A DNA stretch of 27,090 nt from Bacteroides sp. OF04-15BH (GTDB lineage: Bacteria; Bacteroidota; Bacteroidia; Bacteroidales; Bacteroidaceae). The stretch spans positions 424 to 27,513 of the forward strand of contig NZ_QUEM01000038.1 of assembly GCF_003477995.1 (NCBI RefSeq), given 5' to 3'. The position numbers and the translations under genes are program-made. Positions within the stretch are counted from its first letter, which is position 1. Each line of letters starts with the position of its first letter. The notes under the pieces are model-generated. The model saw only the letters and a program-made list of their open reading frames with translations, searched no databases and was not told the DNA's origin. Below, piece by piece: positions 5,042 to 13,919 of the stretch.

Positions 5042-6850
5042 CTACTCGGCATACATGGCATCAATCTGCTCCTTATAGTTGATGTTGATCACAGAACGTT
5101 TCACTTTCAGCGTATTGGTCAACTCACCTTTTTCCATGCTGAACGGCTCCGGAAGAATGGTGATACGCTTAACCTGCTCGTAATGGGCAAACTCCTGCTG
5201 CAAGGTGTTGATACGTCCCATCAGTACCCTCATAATCTCTTCCTTGGCACATAAATCTGCCATATTGGTGTACTGGATATCCTTCTTGGCGGCGAACTCC
5301 TTCAATACATTATACTCGGGTACAATCAGAGCCGATACAAACTTACGCTGGTCGGCAATGACCACTATCTGATCAATAAAACGATCTACCACCAGTTTGG
5401 ATTCTATCATCTGAGGAGCTATATACTTGCCGTTCGAAGTCTTGAACAAGTCTTTGATACGCTCAGTCAGATAAAGTTCTCCATCCTTCAGATAGCCGGC
5501 ATCCCCAGTATGGAACCAGCCGTCGGCATCAATAGCATTCCGGGTGGCCTCTTCCTTCTTATAATACTCTCGGGTAATTGATTTTCCACGTAACAGGATT
5601 TCATTCTGTTCGCCGATTTTAAGCTCCACGCCATCTATCACACGTCCTACGGAACCAATGGTCTTCACCTTACCCAGCCAGTCGCACGATACGGTTGCGG
5701 TAGACTCAGTCAGCCCGTAACCGGCCACCATACGGATACCGGCAGAATGCACGAACTCTTCAATCACCGGAGGAATAGCTGCTCCTGCTGTCGGGAAGAA
5801 GTTGGCACGCTCCAGTCCCAAGGTCTTTTTCAAGAGAGCAATTACGGTCTTCTCAAAAAATGCATAGCGCAAACGAAGCGGCAGCGGTGCCGGAATATTG
5901 CGCAACTTATATTTCACATTATATTCTTTTCCTACACGCAAAGCTTCATGCAGCAACTTGCGCTGCATCGGGTTGCTATGACGGATTTTTTCCTGTACTC
6001 CCGCATACACCTTCTCCCAAAAACGAGGCACAGCACACATACAGGTCGGGTGCACCTCCTGCAAAGATTGAAGAATGTCTACCGGACGCAGATTTATAGC
6101 CAACTGCACGCCTTCTGCAATACCCAGATACGACCATGCACGCTCAAAAACATGAGTGAAAGGCAAAAAATTCAGGAACACATCCTCTTCCGTAAGACTC
6201 AGCACCCGATCATTGGCCTGTATTCCGCAATGATACATCAAATGCGTGAGCACAACACCCTTACTGTCTCCCGTCGTACCGGAAGTATAAAGAATATTGG
6301 CCTTATCTGCCAGACAGGCGGTCTGGCTGCGCTCCTCAACTTCTTTCTGATGAGGTAAGTTCTCTCCCAAAGCCAGGAATTCATCAAAATAAATAGACAC
6401 CTGATCCTGCGGATTCTTCACTACCGCACGGTCAAAGATGATGAGTTTCTGCAATGTATCACACAAAGGCATCACCCGAAAAGCAATGTCATACTGATAC
6501 TGCTCTCCTACAAAAATATAGCGGATTGAAGCATCGTGCACCATGTACTTGACTTGCGCCTCAGAACTTGTTGCATAGAAAGGTATTGTCACTCCACGTA
6601 TTCCATAGGCACCGAAATCCACAAACAGACACTCTGGTTTGTTCTGCGAAAAGACAGCGATATTTTCCTGAACCTCCACCCCCAGAGCCAAAAATGCGTT
6701 CGACACTTTTCGAACTGTTTCGGAGAAAGCATTCCATGAAATCGGAATCCACTTGTTCTGATCGTAGTCCCTGTAAGACAAGGCCGTACGCTCACCATAT
6801 TTTTTTGCCTGTTCGTGAACCAGAACAGCAAAAGGACTCATGTTTACCAT
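5042..6850 (-). CDS. Long-chain fatty acid--CoA ligase (AMP-forming, FadD-like)
   Basis: A 602-residue member of the adenylate-forming superfamily, in the AMP-dependent long-chain acyl-CoA synthetase branch. The phosphate-binding loop YTSGTTGDSKG is at 188-198, FLPFTHVFER (about 229-238) and GYGLTESTA (about 375-383) follow, then TGDAGYL with its ribose-binding aspartate (about 447-453) and TERIKDLFKTSNGKYIAP, ending in the catalytic-lysine region GELTNTLKVKR near the C-terminus. It activates fatty acids to acyl-CoA through an acyl-adenylate at the inner face of the membrane. Two ATGs (6850 and 6841) are possible; the -7 box at 6872-6879 serves either. It is monocistronic, divergent from the argE-like gene and ends at the hairpin at 4959-5016. 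Confidence 0.94.
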   Translation of the reverse strand: MVNMSPFAVLVHEQAKKYGERTALSYRDYDQNKWIPISWNAFSETVRKVSNAFLALGVEVQENIAVFSQNKPECLFVDFGAYGIRGVTIPFYATSSEAQVKYMVHDASIRYIFVGEQYQYDIAFRVMPLCDTLQKLIIFDRAVVKNPQDQVSIYFDEFLALGENLPHQKEVEERSQTACLADKANILYTSGTTGDSKGVVLTHLMYHCGIQANDRVLSLTEEDVFLNFLPFTHVFERAWSYLGIAEGVQLAINLRPVDILQSLQEVHPTCMCAVPRFWEKVYAGVQEKIRHSNPMQRKLLHEALRVGKEYNVKYKLRNIPAPLPLRLRYAFFEKTVIALLKKTLGLERANFFPTAGAAIPPVIEEFVHSAGIRMVAGYGLTESTATVSCDWLGKVKTIGSVGRVIDGVELKIGEQNEILLRGKSITREYYKKEEATRNAIDADGWFHTGDAGYLKDGELYLTERIKDLFKTSNGKYIAPQMIESKLVVDRFIDQIVVIADQRKFVSALIVPEYNVLKEFAAKKDIQYTNMADLCAKEEIMRVLMGRINTLQQEFAHYEQVKRITILPEPFSMEKGELTNTLKVKRSVININYKEQIDAMYAE

Positions 6851-6871
6851 AACTTCAGTTTTTTCACTTCA

Positions 6872-6879
6872 CAAAGATA
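6872..6879 (-). promoter_or_regulatory. Promoter -7 box of the acyl-CoA ligase gene
   Basis: Minus-strand TATCTTTG, 21 nt before the ATG at 6850. It shares a 120-nt divergent intergenic region with the argE-like promoter at 6944-6951. No convincing -33 element is seen. Confidence 0.6.
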
Positions 6880-6943
6880 TACTTTTAACTGAATTTTACG
6901 CATAAGAATTCTAAAAAAATTTATCTATTTTTTTTATTCATTA

Positions 6944-6951
6944 TATCTTTG
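6944..6951 (+). promoter_or_regulatory. Promoter -7 box of the argE-like gene
   Basis: TATCTTTG, 19 nt before the ATG at 6971. The expected leader is only about a dozen nucleotides. The upstream sequence is a T-rich tract without an exact TTTG at -33. Confidence 0.6.
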
Positions 6952-6970
6952 TTCAAATAATGATGGATTT

Positions 6971-8044
6971 ATGATGATAGATACAGATTTTTTGACGCAA
7001 GAAGCAGTGGAACTGCTGAGCGACCTGATCCGAACCCCGTCGATAAGTCGGGAAGAAACCCAGGCCGCAGACTTATTGGAAGGATTTATTCAGAGTAATG
7101 GCATCGAGACAACTCGCGACGGAAATAACATCTGGTGCATGGCGCCGTCGTACGATTATCGGAAGCCAACCTTACTTTTAAACTCACATATTGACACCGT
7201 AAAACCGGTAAGCACCTGGAAAAGAGCCCCATTTGAGGCAACTCTTGAAAAAGGCCGCCTATACGGACTGGGAAGTAACGATGCCGGTGCCAGCCTAGTG
7301 TCCCTCTTACAGGTCTTTCGTGAGCTTTCCAAACAGAACCAGCCCTATAACCTGATATTCCTGGCCTCAGCCGAAGAAGAGGTTTCGGGCAAGAACGGTA
7401 TTGAAAAAATCTTACCACAACTTCCTCCCATTCATGTGGCTTTGGTGGGAGAACCCACACAGATGCAACCGGCTGTAGCCGAGAAAGGACTGATGGTATT
7501 GGACGTCACGGCATACGGCAAGTCCGGACACGCCGCCCGAAACGAAGGAGTCAATGCCATCTACAAAGCTCTGGAAGACATTCAATGGTTCAAGGATTAT
7601 CAGTTTGCCGAACAATCGGAATTATTGGGACCAGTCAAGATGAGTGTGACCGTCATTCAGGCTGGAACACAGCACAATGTCGTGCCGGATCAGTGCCACT
7701 TTATCGTGGACATACGCAGCAATGAGAAATATAGCAATGAGGAAATCTTCAAGACAGTCTGCAAACACATCAAAAGCGAAGCCAAGGCACGTTCATTCCG
7801 CCTGAACTCTTCATCCATTGCCCTGGAGCATCCGATTATCCGAAAAGCAACGGATATGGGAAAGAAACCTTTCGGATCACCGACTCTTTCCGATCAGGCA
7901 CTCATGAAATTTCCTTCCCTGAAAATGGGACCGGGGGCTTCATCCCGTTCGCATACGGCTGATGAATATATTGAAATCAAAGAAATCCGCGATGCGATAC
8001 AGACCTATTATGACCTGCTCAACGGACTGGATATAAGCAGATAG
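6971..8044 (+). CDS. argE: M20-family acylornithine deacetylase (ArgE-like)
   Basis: A 357-residue M20 metallohydrolase, normal length. The first metal site is in LLLNSHIDTVKP (His73, with Asp75 supporting), GSNDAG carries the bridging aspartate (Asp104), and ASAEEEVSG holds the catalytic base and metal glutamates (about 135-136). Residues about 175-285 form the dimerisation lid (EKGLMVLDVTAYGKSGHAAR ... GTQHNVVPD). SRSHTADEY near the C-terminus gives the last metal histidine. The family removes N-acyl groups from ornithine. Bacteroides fragilis is known to make arginine through N-succinyl intermediates, so the substrate may be succinylornithine, but sequence alone cannot separate the two. 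The gene is alone, with other arginine genes not nearby. Its stop codon lies in a hairpin shared with the convergent gene. Confidence 0.88.
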   Translation: MMIDTDFLTQEAVELLSDLIRTPSISREETQAADLLEGFIQSNGIETTRDGNNIWCMAPSYDYRKPTLLLNSHIDTVKPVSTWKRAPFEATLEKGRLYGLGSNDAGASLVSLLQVFRELSKQNQPYNLIFLASAEEEVSGKNGIEKILPQLPPIHVALVGEPTQMQPAVAEKGLMVLDVTAYGKSGHAARNEGVNAIYKALEDIQWFKDYQFAEQSELLGPVKMSVTVIQAGTQHNVVPDQCHFIVDIRSNEKYSNEEIFKTVCKHIKSEAKARSFRLNSSSIALEHPIIRKATDMGKKPFGSPTLSDQALMKFPSLKMGPGASSRSHTADEYIEIKEIRDAIQTYYDLLNGLDISR

Positions 8045-8060
8045 GGACTTCCCTATCTGC
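8037..8060. terminator. Hairpin spanning both stop codons of convergent genes
   Basis: GCAGATAGGG (8037-8046) and CCCTATCTGC (8051-8060) are perfect inverted repeats around a 4-nt loop. The TAG of the argE-like gene (8042-8044) lies in one arm and the TAG of the EnvC-like gene (8053-8055, minus strand) in the other. There is no T-tract on either side, so it may stabilise 3' ends rather than act as a classical terminator. Confidence 0.55.
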
Positions 8061-9378
8061 CAATCCATTGTTCAGGATTCAATTTATTGCGTTCCTTACG
8101 CAACTGGAAATGCAGTACACACTTTCCGGCTCCATCCTCTGCTATTGCTCCGATGAGGTCGCGTGTACGTACCGTCTGCCCATTGCGTACAATAACGCTT
8201 GAGAGATTACAATATACCGAAATGTAATTACCATGACGGATCAACACATTGTAGGTTCCTCCATACTGGAACACCGCAGTCACTTCACCGTCAAAAATAG
8301 CACGGGCACGGGCACCCTTCTGCCCGATGTAGTTCGTACCTTTATTATCCAGACGCACATTCTTCAGCCCCGGAACATTATAGGTTCCGAAATGTCCCGA
8401 AATCATATAACTTCCGGTTATCGGCACCGGCAAACGTCCTTTATTCTTTTCGAAATTACTGCTCAGTGCATTATCAACCGGAGTACGCCATGCTCCGGCG
8501 GCAATATCTGCTTTTTTCTCCGGAACCGTTTTCTTGTCACGCGATTTCGTCTTTTTCTTTTGCGCGGCACGCGCCTGTGCTTTGCGGGCAGCCTCTTCGG
8601 CCGCCTTACGTTTGCGTTCCGCTTCGGCCGCAGCCCGGCGACGGGCCTTCTCAATCTCTTCGGCAATCACAGCATCAATCTTACGGTCCAGTTCGGCCAG
8701 TTCCTTCTGCTGGCGATTGATCTGGTCAACCAGTATTTTTTCGTGCTTCTGCAAACCGGCCACAACTTCCTTCTGCTGCTGTTGCTGTTCAATCAAAAGT
8801 TTGCGCTGCTGCAATGTCTCGCGTACCAAAGCAGCCATCTCTCCTTTTGCTGTCAGCAACTTGCCTTTATCAGCCAACAACGCTTTCTGTTTCTGCTGAA
8901 TCTGTACCCCCAATGCATTCTGGTATTTGGCATATTCGCGAGCATAACGGGCTCGCCGATACATTTGAGTGACACTTTTTGCCGAAAAGATAAAGATCAG
9001 CGGACTCTGTATCGCCTGATTGGTGCGAGCATACAACAATGACTGTTTATAGCGTTTCTTTACCTTCTCCAAGTTCTCTTCCTGGGTCCGAATCTGCTGT
9101 TCCAGTGTTGTAATGCGTTGATCTACATTGGCTATTTTCTGTTCCATTTCATTGATGTAACGCAAACGGCTCTCCAGCTGCACATCAATAAAGTTTATGG
9201 TCTTGATTTTGGTATCGACATCTTTGCGGGTACGGTTCAGTTCTGTCTTTGACTGATTCATCTTTTTCTGTACCTCAGTCTTCTTTACCTTCAATGCCTT
9301 CACACGGGCACTGTTCTGTGCCGCAACATACCCCGGCAACAAGACCATACCCCAAAGCAACAACTTCGTTTTATCCAT
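8053..9378 (-). CDS. EnvC-like murein hydrolase activator, M23/LytM-fold C-terminal domain
   Basis: A 441-residue exported protein. A signal peptide (about 1-21, ending YVAAQ) precedes a long coiled coil (about 25-250) with a charged Ala/Lys/Arg-rich hinge (about 245-290), then a C-terminal LytM/M23 domain (about 320-441). In active M23 enzymes the zinc is held by an HxxxD pair and an HxH motif. Here those regions read LDNKGTNYIG and CVLHFQL, so most metal ligands are missing. This is the pattern of EnvC, which does not cut peptidoglycan itself but activates amidases at the division septum. It is the last gene of the dut operon, and its ATG shares one base with the upstream stop (TAATG). Part of the duplicated HGNYISVYCNLSSV core of the EnvC subgroup is well conserved. 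Confidence 0.9.
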   Translation of the reverse strand: MDKTKLLLWGMVLLPGYVAAQNSARVKALKVKKTEVQKKMNQSKTELNRTRKDVDTKIKTINFIDVQLESRLRYINEMEQKIANVDQRITTLEQQIRTQEENLEKVKKRYKQSLLYARTNQAIQSPLIFIFSAKSVTQMYRRARYAREYAKYQNALGVQIQQKQKALLADKGKLLTAKGEMAALVRETLQQRKLLIEQQQQQKEVVAGLQKHEKILVDQINRQQKELAELDRKIDAVIAEEIEKARRRAAAEAERKRKAAEEAARKAQARAAQKKKTKSRDKKTVPEKKADIAAGAWRTPVDNALSSNFEKNKGRLPVPITGSYMISGHFGTYNVPGLKNVRLDNKGTNYIGQKGARARAIFDGEVTAVFQYGGTYNVLIRHGNYISVYCNLSSVIVRNGQTVRTRDLIGAIAEDGAGKCVLHFQLRKERNKLNPEQWIGR

Positions 9379-10199
9379 TACATCTGCAATAATTTCTTAA
9401 ACAAAGTAGAAGGATCCACGCGCTTATACTTGCCTTCGGGAATCTCCGTCAGTGACCAGTCTGAATTATTCCGGATATTAGACAAACTCATAATCGCCTT
9501 GATCTCTTTTCCCATGCCCGATGCACTCATCTGCATTTTATCAGGAATACCACTGCCGTCAAAGTGCAGATAATGCCAGTCAAAACTCTGGCCTGCATTC
9601 TGAGGAGCGGCAATGTGCGTATTCAGCAACAGGTTTCCTTCCGGCTTCACAGCAAACTGCAAGGTAAACAGAGACACCTCCTTGGCAATCAGATACAGCA
9701 ATCCGTTCTTCTTCTCCACCGTAAAGTCCTGATCCGTCAAAGCACTTTTTTTTCCGGGGACAAACAACTCATTCCAGAAAAGAGCCTGCAGAGAATAAAA
9801 ATCCAGGCCGCTGCGTTTCAGGAAATCCACATCCCGATAAGCCGCCTTGACATACTGTTTTCCCATACGGTCGAGCACCAGCATATAGTCCGGAGTAAAC
9901 TCAACACGTCCCACTTCCATTAAAAAAGCAGAAACAGACATCTGTATGGCCTCATCCTTCTTCATTTTCAGATTTCCGCCTACAGTAACTCCCTTGCTTC
10001 CCATCTGCAGTTCCAATGAAAGCTTGGCCGTCAGCGGCCGGCTGGACTCTACCTTTTTACCATTCAGGGCACTGACAATCTGCTCGGTGCGGGCTGTGCT
10101 TTCCGGAGTAACGTCCGTAATACTCTTGGTAGAACGACAGGAAGACAGCAACATTGCCAGGCACACCACCGTGCCTGCGATATATTTATTCCAACTCAT
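9378..10199 (-). CDS. DUF4292-type lipoprotein
   Basis: The longest frame starts at 10277, but the ATG at 10199 is the better choice: it forms an ATGA overlap with the stop of the upstream TPR gene and directly opens a lipoprotein signal, MSWNKYIAGTVVCLAMLLSSC, with the lipobox cysteine at residue 21. The 273-residue protein then shows alternating beta-strand patterns typical of the LolA/LolB-like, lipid-carrier-related DUF4292 group that is widespread in Bacteroidetes. It probably faces the periplasm from one of the membranes. Its place between a TPR lipoprotein and an EnvC-like amidase activator points to an envelope role. Exact function is unknown; the DUF number is from recollection of the family and its context. 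Confidence 0.82.
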   Translation of the reverse strand: MSWNKYIAGTVVCLAMLLSSCRSTKSITDVTPESTARTEQIVSALNGKKVESSRPLTAKLSLELQMGSKGVTVGGNLKMKKDEAIQMSVSAFLMEVGRVEFTPDYMLVLDRMGKQYVKAAYRDVDFLKRSGLDFYSLQALFWNELFVPGKKSALTDQDFTVEKKNGLLYLIAKEVSLFTLQFAVKPEGNLLLNTHIAAPQNAGQSFDWHYLHFDGSGIPDKMQMSASGMGKEIKAIMSLSNIRNNSDWSLTEIPEGKYKRVDPSTLFKKLLQM

Positions 10200-11986
10200 G
10201 GTGCTATGTATTTTTTCTGTTTGATTTTCTGTTCCAGCAAATCGGAAGCTCCGTCCAGCTGACTGGCCTTTTTCCAATATTCCAAAGCCTTGTCAGGTTC
10301 CTCACAATGGAAATAGATGTCTCCGGCATGTTCCAACACACCTCCATTGATTGATTCACGGTTTTCCTTCTCCTTATCCGTCTGGGGTTCCTTATCGTAG
10401 TAGGCAACAATCTTATCCATATAAATCTTTGCCTCCGCATATTTCCCCTTCAGGAAAAGAATCCAGGCATAAGTATCCAGATAAGTCACGTTGTCCGGCT
10501 CAGCCTGCACTGTCTTATAACTCATTTCCTGAGCCTTGTCCAAATCCTTGTTCTCAAGCGACAGGAAATACGCATAATTGTTCAATGCGCCCAGATTATT
10601 GTCCTTATATACCAAGGCCGAGTCATAAGCCGCATAAGCCTTCTCGTTCTGATTCTGCTCGTGATAGAGATCGCCCAGAATGCTATACATGTCCGACACC
10701 ATACCTTCATCTCCCGGTGCCTTTTCCTGCCGCAATCCCAGTTCAAAAGTCTCGATGGCCTGCTTCTGCTCATCCAACTGATAATGAGAAAGACCTTTAT
10801 AATAATAAAATACCAGCATATCGGGATAATACTGCACTCCCTTCTGGCACAAGCGAATCAGTCCCTGAAAATCCTGCTTCTTGATATTAATCATGATCAG
10901 TTCCTGCAAGGCCAGCTTGTTGTCGGGTTCCAGCTCCAGTACCTTATTCAAGGTGACGGCAATAGAATCCTTACTGTCTTTCTTTACGGTCTGATAGGCC
11001 GCATACATCATCCACATGTCGGCACCCGAGCGCGGATCGGCCAACAGTCTTTGGAAAGTAGCCCGCACCTGGGCACTGTGTACACTGTCCTGCGGCTGCT
11101 GGCTGACATAATCCTTCATCACCCGCAGTCTGGTAGATGCGTCCGTAGCCTCCCCAAAGAGCAGACGGTCCAGATTAGCCTGATACAAGGAGTCATCCTT
11201 AATGGTCTGTGCATAGTCCATCAGTGCCAGACGCAAAGTCTGGTTGTCCGGTTCCTTCTGTTCCACCTCATCGAATATCTGCTTGGCCTTATCCAATTCG
11301 CCGTTAGACATATATTGGGTGGCCAGCACAACCCGATAGGACAAATCATTGGGAAATTCGTTGGCCAAAGCCTGCAATTCGGCATAAGCCTTGTCCTTTT
11401 CCTTAAGCTGCATATACATCCAGTACTTGTCCATAGAGATTTGCAGATTCTTTCCTTCCAGTGTCTCTATACGGTTCAGCACATCGATGGCCTGCGTATA
11501 CTTCTTGTCATTCTGATACAGGCTCACCAAGCGCATCAGCACATCCGAACGCTTCGGATTCAGACGCATCATTTCTTCCAGACAAGTCTGCGCCTTGCCC
11601 CACTCGCTGCGGCTCAGATAGAATCCGGAGAGCATTTCGCGATACCAGATATTATCGGGTTCGAGCGCGGCGGCACGCTCCAGATACTGCACTCCAAGAC
11701 TGTCGTTCTGCATATAAATGGCATACAAGCCAAGGTCATACAAAGCCTCGCCCGATTTCGGATTCAGATCCAAGCAATACTGCAACAGAGTATAGGCCGC
11801 GTCGTGATTGCCCAGAATCTTCTGCTTTACAGCTTCGGTATAATAATAGTCATACTGACGGTTATCGTAAGGAGACGGCGGTGTTTCTACAGCCACACTC
11901 TTACGGGCAGCCCCACAGGCAGCCATCAAGACGGCCAGGCCACAGCCCAGCATCATCTTTCCCAAATAAAAATATATTTTCTTCAC
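10196..11986 (-). CDS. TPR-repeat lipoprotein
   Basis: I choose a GTG start at 11986, which lies 4 nt after the dut stop and opens a lipoprotein signal (V/M-KKIYFYLGKMMLGCGLAV, then LMAAC with the lipobox cysteine at residue 24). An upstream ATG at 12028 would overlap dut by 38 nt and put a charged stretch before the signal, so it is less likely. The 596-residue mature protein is almost entirely tetratricopeptide repeats: segments such as EALYDLGLYAIYMQND, QTCLEEMMRLNPKRSDVLMR and YSILGDLYHEQNQNEKAYAA show the helix-pair pattern. TPR lipoproteins serve as scaffolds in the envelope. Coupling to dut upstream and to the DUF4292 lipoprotein downstream (ATGA overlap) makes one operon. Confidence 0.88.
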   Translation of the reverse strand: MKKIYFYLGKMMLGCGLAVLMAACGAARKSVAVETPPSPYDNRQYDYYYTEAVKQKILGNHDAAYTLLQYCLDLNPKSGEALYDLGLYAIYMQNDSLGVQYLERAAALEPDNIWYREMLSGFYLSRSEWGKAQTCLEEMMRLNPKRSDVLMRLVSLYQNDKKYTQAIDVLNRIETLEGKNLQISMDKYWMYMQLKEKDKAYAELQALANEFPNDLSYRVVLATQYMSNGELDKAKQIFDEVEQKEPDNQTLRLALMDYAQTIKDDSLYQANLDRLLFGEATDASTRLRVMKDYVSQQPQDSVHSAQVRATFQRLLADPRSGADMWMMYAAYQTVKKDSKDSIAVTLNKVLELEPDNKLALQELIMINIKKQDFQGLIRLCQKGVQYYPDMLVFYYYKGLSHYQLDEQKQAIETFELGLRQEKAPGDEGMVSDMYSILGDLYHEQNQNEKAYAAYDSALVYKDNNLGALNNYAYFLSLENKDLDKAQEMSYKTVQAEPDNVTYLDTYAWILFLKGKYAEAKIYMDKIVAYYDKEPQTDKEKENRESINGGVLEHAGDIYFHCEEPDKALEYWKKASQLDGASDLLEQKIKQKKYIAP

Positions 11987-11990
11987 TTGA

Positions 11991-12425
11991 TTATTTTTGT
12001 CCTGAATGTCCGAATCCCCCTTCTCCACGCTCTGTTTCCTCCAAGGAGTCTACCGGCTTCCAACGAGCCTGCTCATAGCGTGCGATCACCATTTGTGCAA
12101 TGCGCTCTCCATCCTGAATGACGAAAGGCTCCTGCGACAAGTTTATCAGAATAATGCCGATTTCTCCACGATAATCGGCATCGATGGTGCCCGGAGAATT
12201 CAGCACGGTTATTCCTTTCTTCAAAGCCAGTCCGCTGCGGGGACGTATCTGCGCCTCTGTTCCGGCCGGCAAGGCGATATACAGTCCGGTAGGAACCAGA
12301 CAACGCTGCATCGGCTGCAAAACAATCGGTTCGTCCAGATTTGCCCGGATATCCATGCCGGCAGACTGCAAGGTGGCATATTCCGGAAGCGGATGATGAG
12401 ACTTATTAATGACTTGTATTTCCAT
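11991..12425 (-). CDS. dut: dUTP diphosphatase
   Basis: A 144-residue trimeric-type dUTPase with all five motifs in order: [10 protein letters not shown] (1), [12 protein letters not shown] (2), [18 protein letters not shown] with the catalytic aspartate (3), GERIAQMVI (4) and the flexible C-terminal arm [10 protein letters not shown] (5). It hydrolyses dUTP to dUMP and pyrophosphate, keeping uracil out of DNA and supplying dUMP for thymidylate synthesis. It is the first gene of a four-gene minus-strand operon whose other members are envelope proteins, and is divergent from dgt, another dNTP-pool enzyme. A -7 box (TAATTTTG, complement of 12454-12461) lies 28 nt upstream of the ATG. Confidence 0.97.
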   Translation of the reverse strand: MEIQVINKSHHPLPEYATLQSAGMDIRANLDEPIVLQPMQRCLVPTGLYIALPAGTEAQIRPRSGLALKKGITVLNSPGTIDADYRGEIGIILINLSQEPFVIQDGERIAQMVIARYEQARWKPVDSLEETERGEGGFGHSGQK

Positions 12426-12453
12426 AACTTATTCCATATTTATCTTATAGATG

Positions 12454-12461
12454 CAAAATTA
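12454..12461 (-). promoter_or_regulatory. dut operon promoter -7 box
   Basis: Minus-strand TAATTTTG fits TAnnTTTG. It lies within the 131-nt divergent region shared with dgt. No clear -33 TTTG is present. Confidence 0.55.
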
Positions 12462-12526
12462 GGTATTTCCATAGAATAAACGGTTGTTTTTTCCGGGGAA
12501 AAGTCGTTTTCATTCTCTTTTTACAT

Positions 12527-12534
12527 TACTTTTG
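12527..12534 (+). promoter_or_regulatory. dgt promoter -7 box
   Basis: TACTTTTG fits TAnnTTTG, 22 nt before the ATG at 12557. The back-to-back arrangement with dut means two nucleotide-pool enzymes share one short control region. Confidence 0.58.
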
Positions 12535-12556
12535 CATATCAATCAATTCAGACAAA

Positions 12557-13918
12557 ATGCCTATGAAATGGGAACAACTCATATCCAACAAACGTTTGGG
12601 ACTGGAAGAGCTCCACTTGAAAAGAAAAGATGACCGCACGGAATTCCAGCGCGACTACGACCGCCTCATCTTCTCTGCTCCGTTCCGCCGGCTGCAGAAC
12701 AAAACCCAGGTATTTCCGCTCCCCGGAAATATCTTTGTGCACAACCGGCTGACTCACAGTCTGGAGGTATCCAGTGTGGGACGTTCTTTAGGAAACGACT
12801 GCGCCCGGATGCTGATTGAAAAGCATCCCGAACTGCGAGACACCCATGTAACGGAACTGGGCGCCATCGTATCGGCAGCCTGTCTGGCTCACGATCTGGG
12901 CAACCCTCCTTTCGGTCATTCGGGCGAGGAGGCCATAGGCACTTTCTTCAGTGAGGGAAACGGTCTATGGCTACAGACCTATCGGGATGAGCTGGACCCT
13001 GCCGGACTGAGTGAGAAGCAATGGAATGACCTGATTCATTTTGAAGGCAATGCCAATACCTTCCGACTGCTGACCCATCATTTCAACGGGCGTCGTCCGG
13101 GCGGTTTCGTCATGACCTATACCACACTGGCCTCGATTGTAAAATACCCCTACTCCTCATCGCTGGCCGGGAATCATCGTAAATTCGGTTTCTTTGAAAG
13201 CGAACAGAAAGACTTTCTCAAGATAGCCCGCGAACTGGGTCTGCTTCAGAAAGACAGTCCCGAAGACACCCTGAGTTTTGTCCGTCACCCTCTGGTATAT
13301 CTTGTAGAGGCCGCAGACGACATCTGCTATCAGATTATGGATATAGAAGACGCTCACAAACTGAAGATTCTCAGCACAGAAGAAACCCAGCAACTGCTGC
13401 TGGCCTTCTTTACCGAAGAGCGTCAGGCCAAGATACTGGAAGTCATGAAAAAAGTGACCGATATCAACGAACAGATTGTCTATCTGCGCTCTTGTGTCAT
13501 CGGTTGCCTGGTTCAGGAATGTGTACGCACATTCATGGATCACGAAGAAGATATGCTGGAAGGCCGCTTCCACGGGACGCTGATCAGCCATATAGCCCTC
13601 CGTCCGATGGAGGCTTACAAACAATGCTCGGCTACCGCCTTCCGCAAAATATACCGGAGCAAAGCCGTTGTCGATGTGGAACTGGCCGGATTCAAGGTCA
13701 TCACTTCCCTGCTCGAGTTGTATCTGGAGGCGGTAACCCACCCGCAGAAGGCACATTCCCGACTGCTGATTGATCTGGTGTCCCCCCAATACGAAACAAC
13801 AGCCACCACACTGTATGACCGTGTAATGGCTGTTCTTGATTTTATTTCCGGAATGACAGATATCTATGCTTTGGATCTTTATCGCAAGATTCACGGCATC
13901 AATCTGCCCCGTGTATGA
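12557..13918 (+). CDS. dgt: dGTP triphosphohydrolase (HD domain)
   Basis: A 453-residue HD-superfamily enzyme of the Dgt group, which splits dGTP into deoxyguanosine and inorganic triphosphate. The metal-binding set is visible: NRLTHSLEV (His67), then LAHDLGNPPFGHSGEEA with the paired His112-Asp113 and a further histidine at about 121, and a later aspartate in EAADDICYQIMDIEDAH (about 252-268). FSAPFRRLQNKTQVFPL near the N-terminus is the conserved Dgt entry region. Either of two ATGs (12557, 12563) could be used. It runs into the convergent glsB gene with a single base between the two stop codons, and no terminator hairpin is visible there. Confidence 0.94.
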   Translation: MPMKWEQLISNKRLGLEELHLKRKDDRTEFQRDYDRLIFSAPFRRLQNKTQVFPLPGNIFVHNRLTHSLEVSSVGRSLGNDCARMLIEKHPELRDTHVTELGAIVSAACLAHDLGNPPFGHSGEEAIGTFFSEGNGLWLQTYRDELDPAGLSEKQWNDLIHFEGNANTFRLLTHHFNGRRPGGFVMTYTTLASIVKYPYSSSLAGNHRKFGFFESEQKDFLKIARELGLLQKDSPEDTLSFVRHPLVYLVEAADDICYQIMDIEDAHKLKILSTEETQQLLLAFFTEERQAKILEVMKKVTDINEQIVYLRSCVIGCLVQECVRTFMDHEEDMLEGRFHGTLISHIALRPMEAYKQCSATAFRKIYRSKAVVDVELAGFKVITSLLELYLEAVTHPQKAHSRLLIDLVSPQYETTATTLYDRVMAVLDFISGMTDIYALDLYRKIHGINLPRV

Positions 13919-13919
13919 T

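Noticed and set aside
6960..6974. Four-codon upstream frame (ATG ATG GAT TTA TGA) overlapping the argE-like start
   Set aside because: It lies at the expected transcription start, so it may not be in the message with enough leader for initiation; most likely chance.
8233..9042. 269-codon plus-strand frame antisense to the EnvC-like gene
   Set aside because: Antisense mirror of the coiled-coil region, rich in Leu, Phe and Ser as expected from reversed Lys/Gln/Glu codons.
10661..12121. 486-codon plus-strand frame antisense to the TPR gene
   Set aside because: A long mirror frame produced by codon bias of the opposite strand; the minus strand has a lipoprotein signal, clear TPR repeats and operon spacing.
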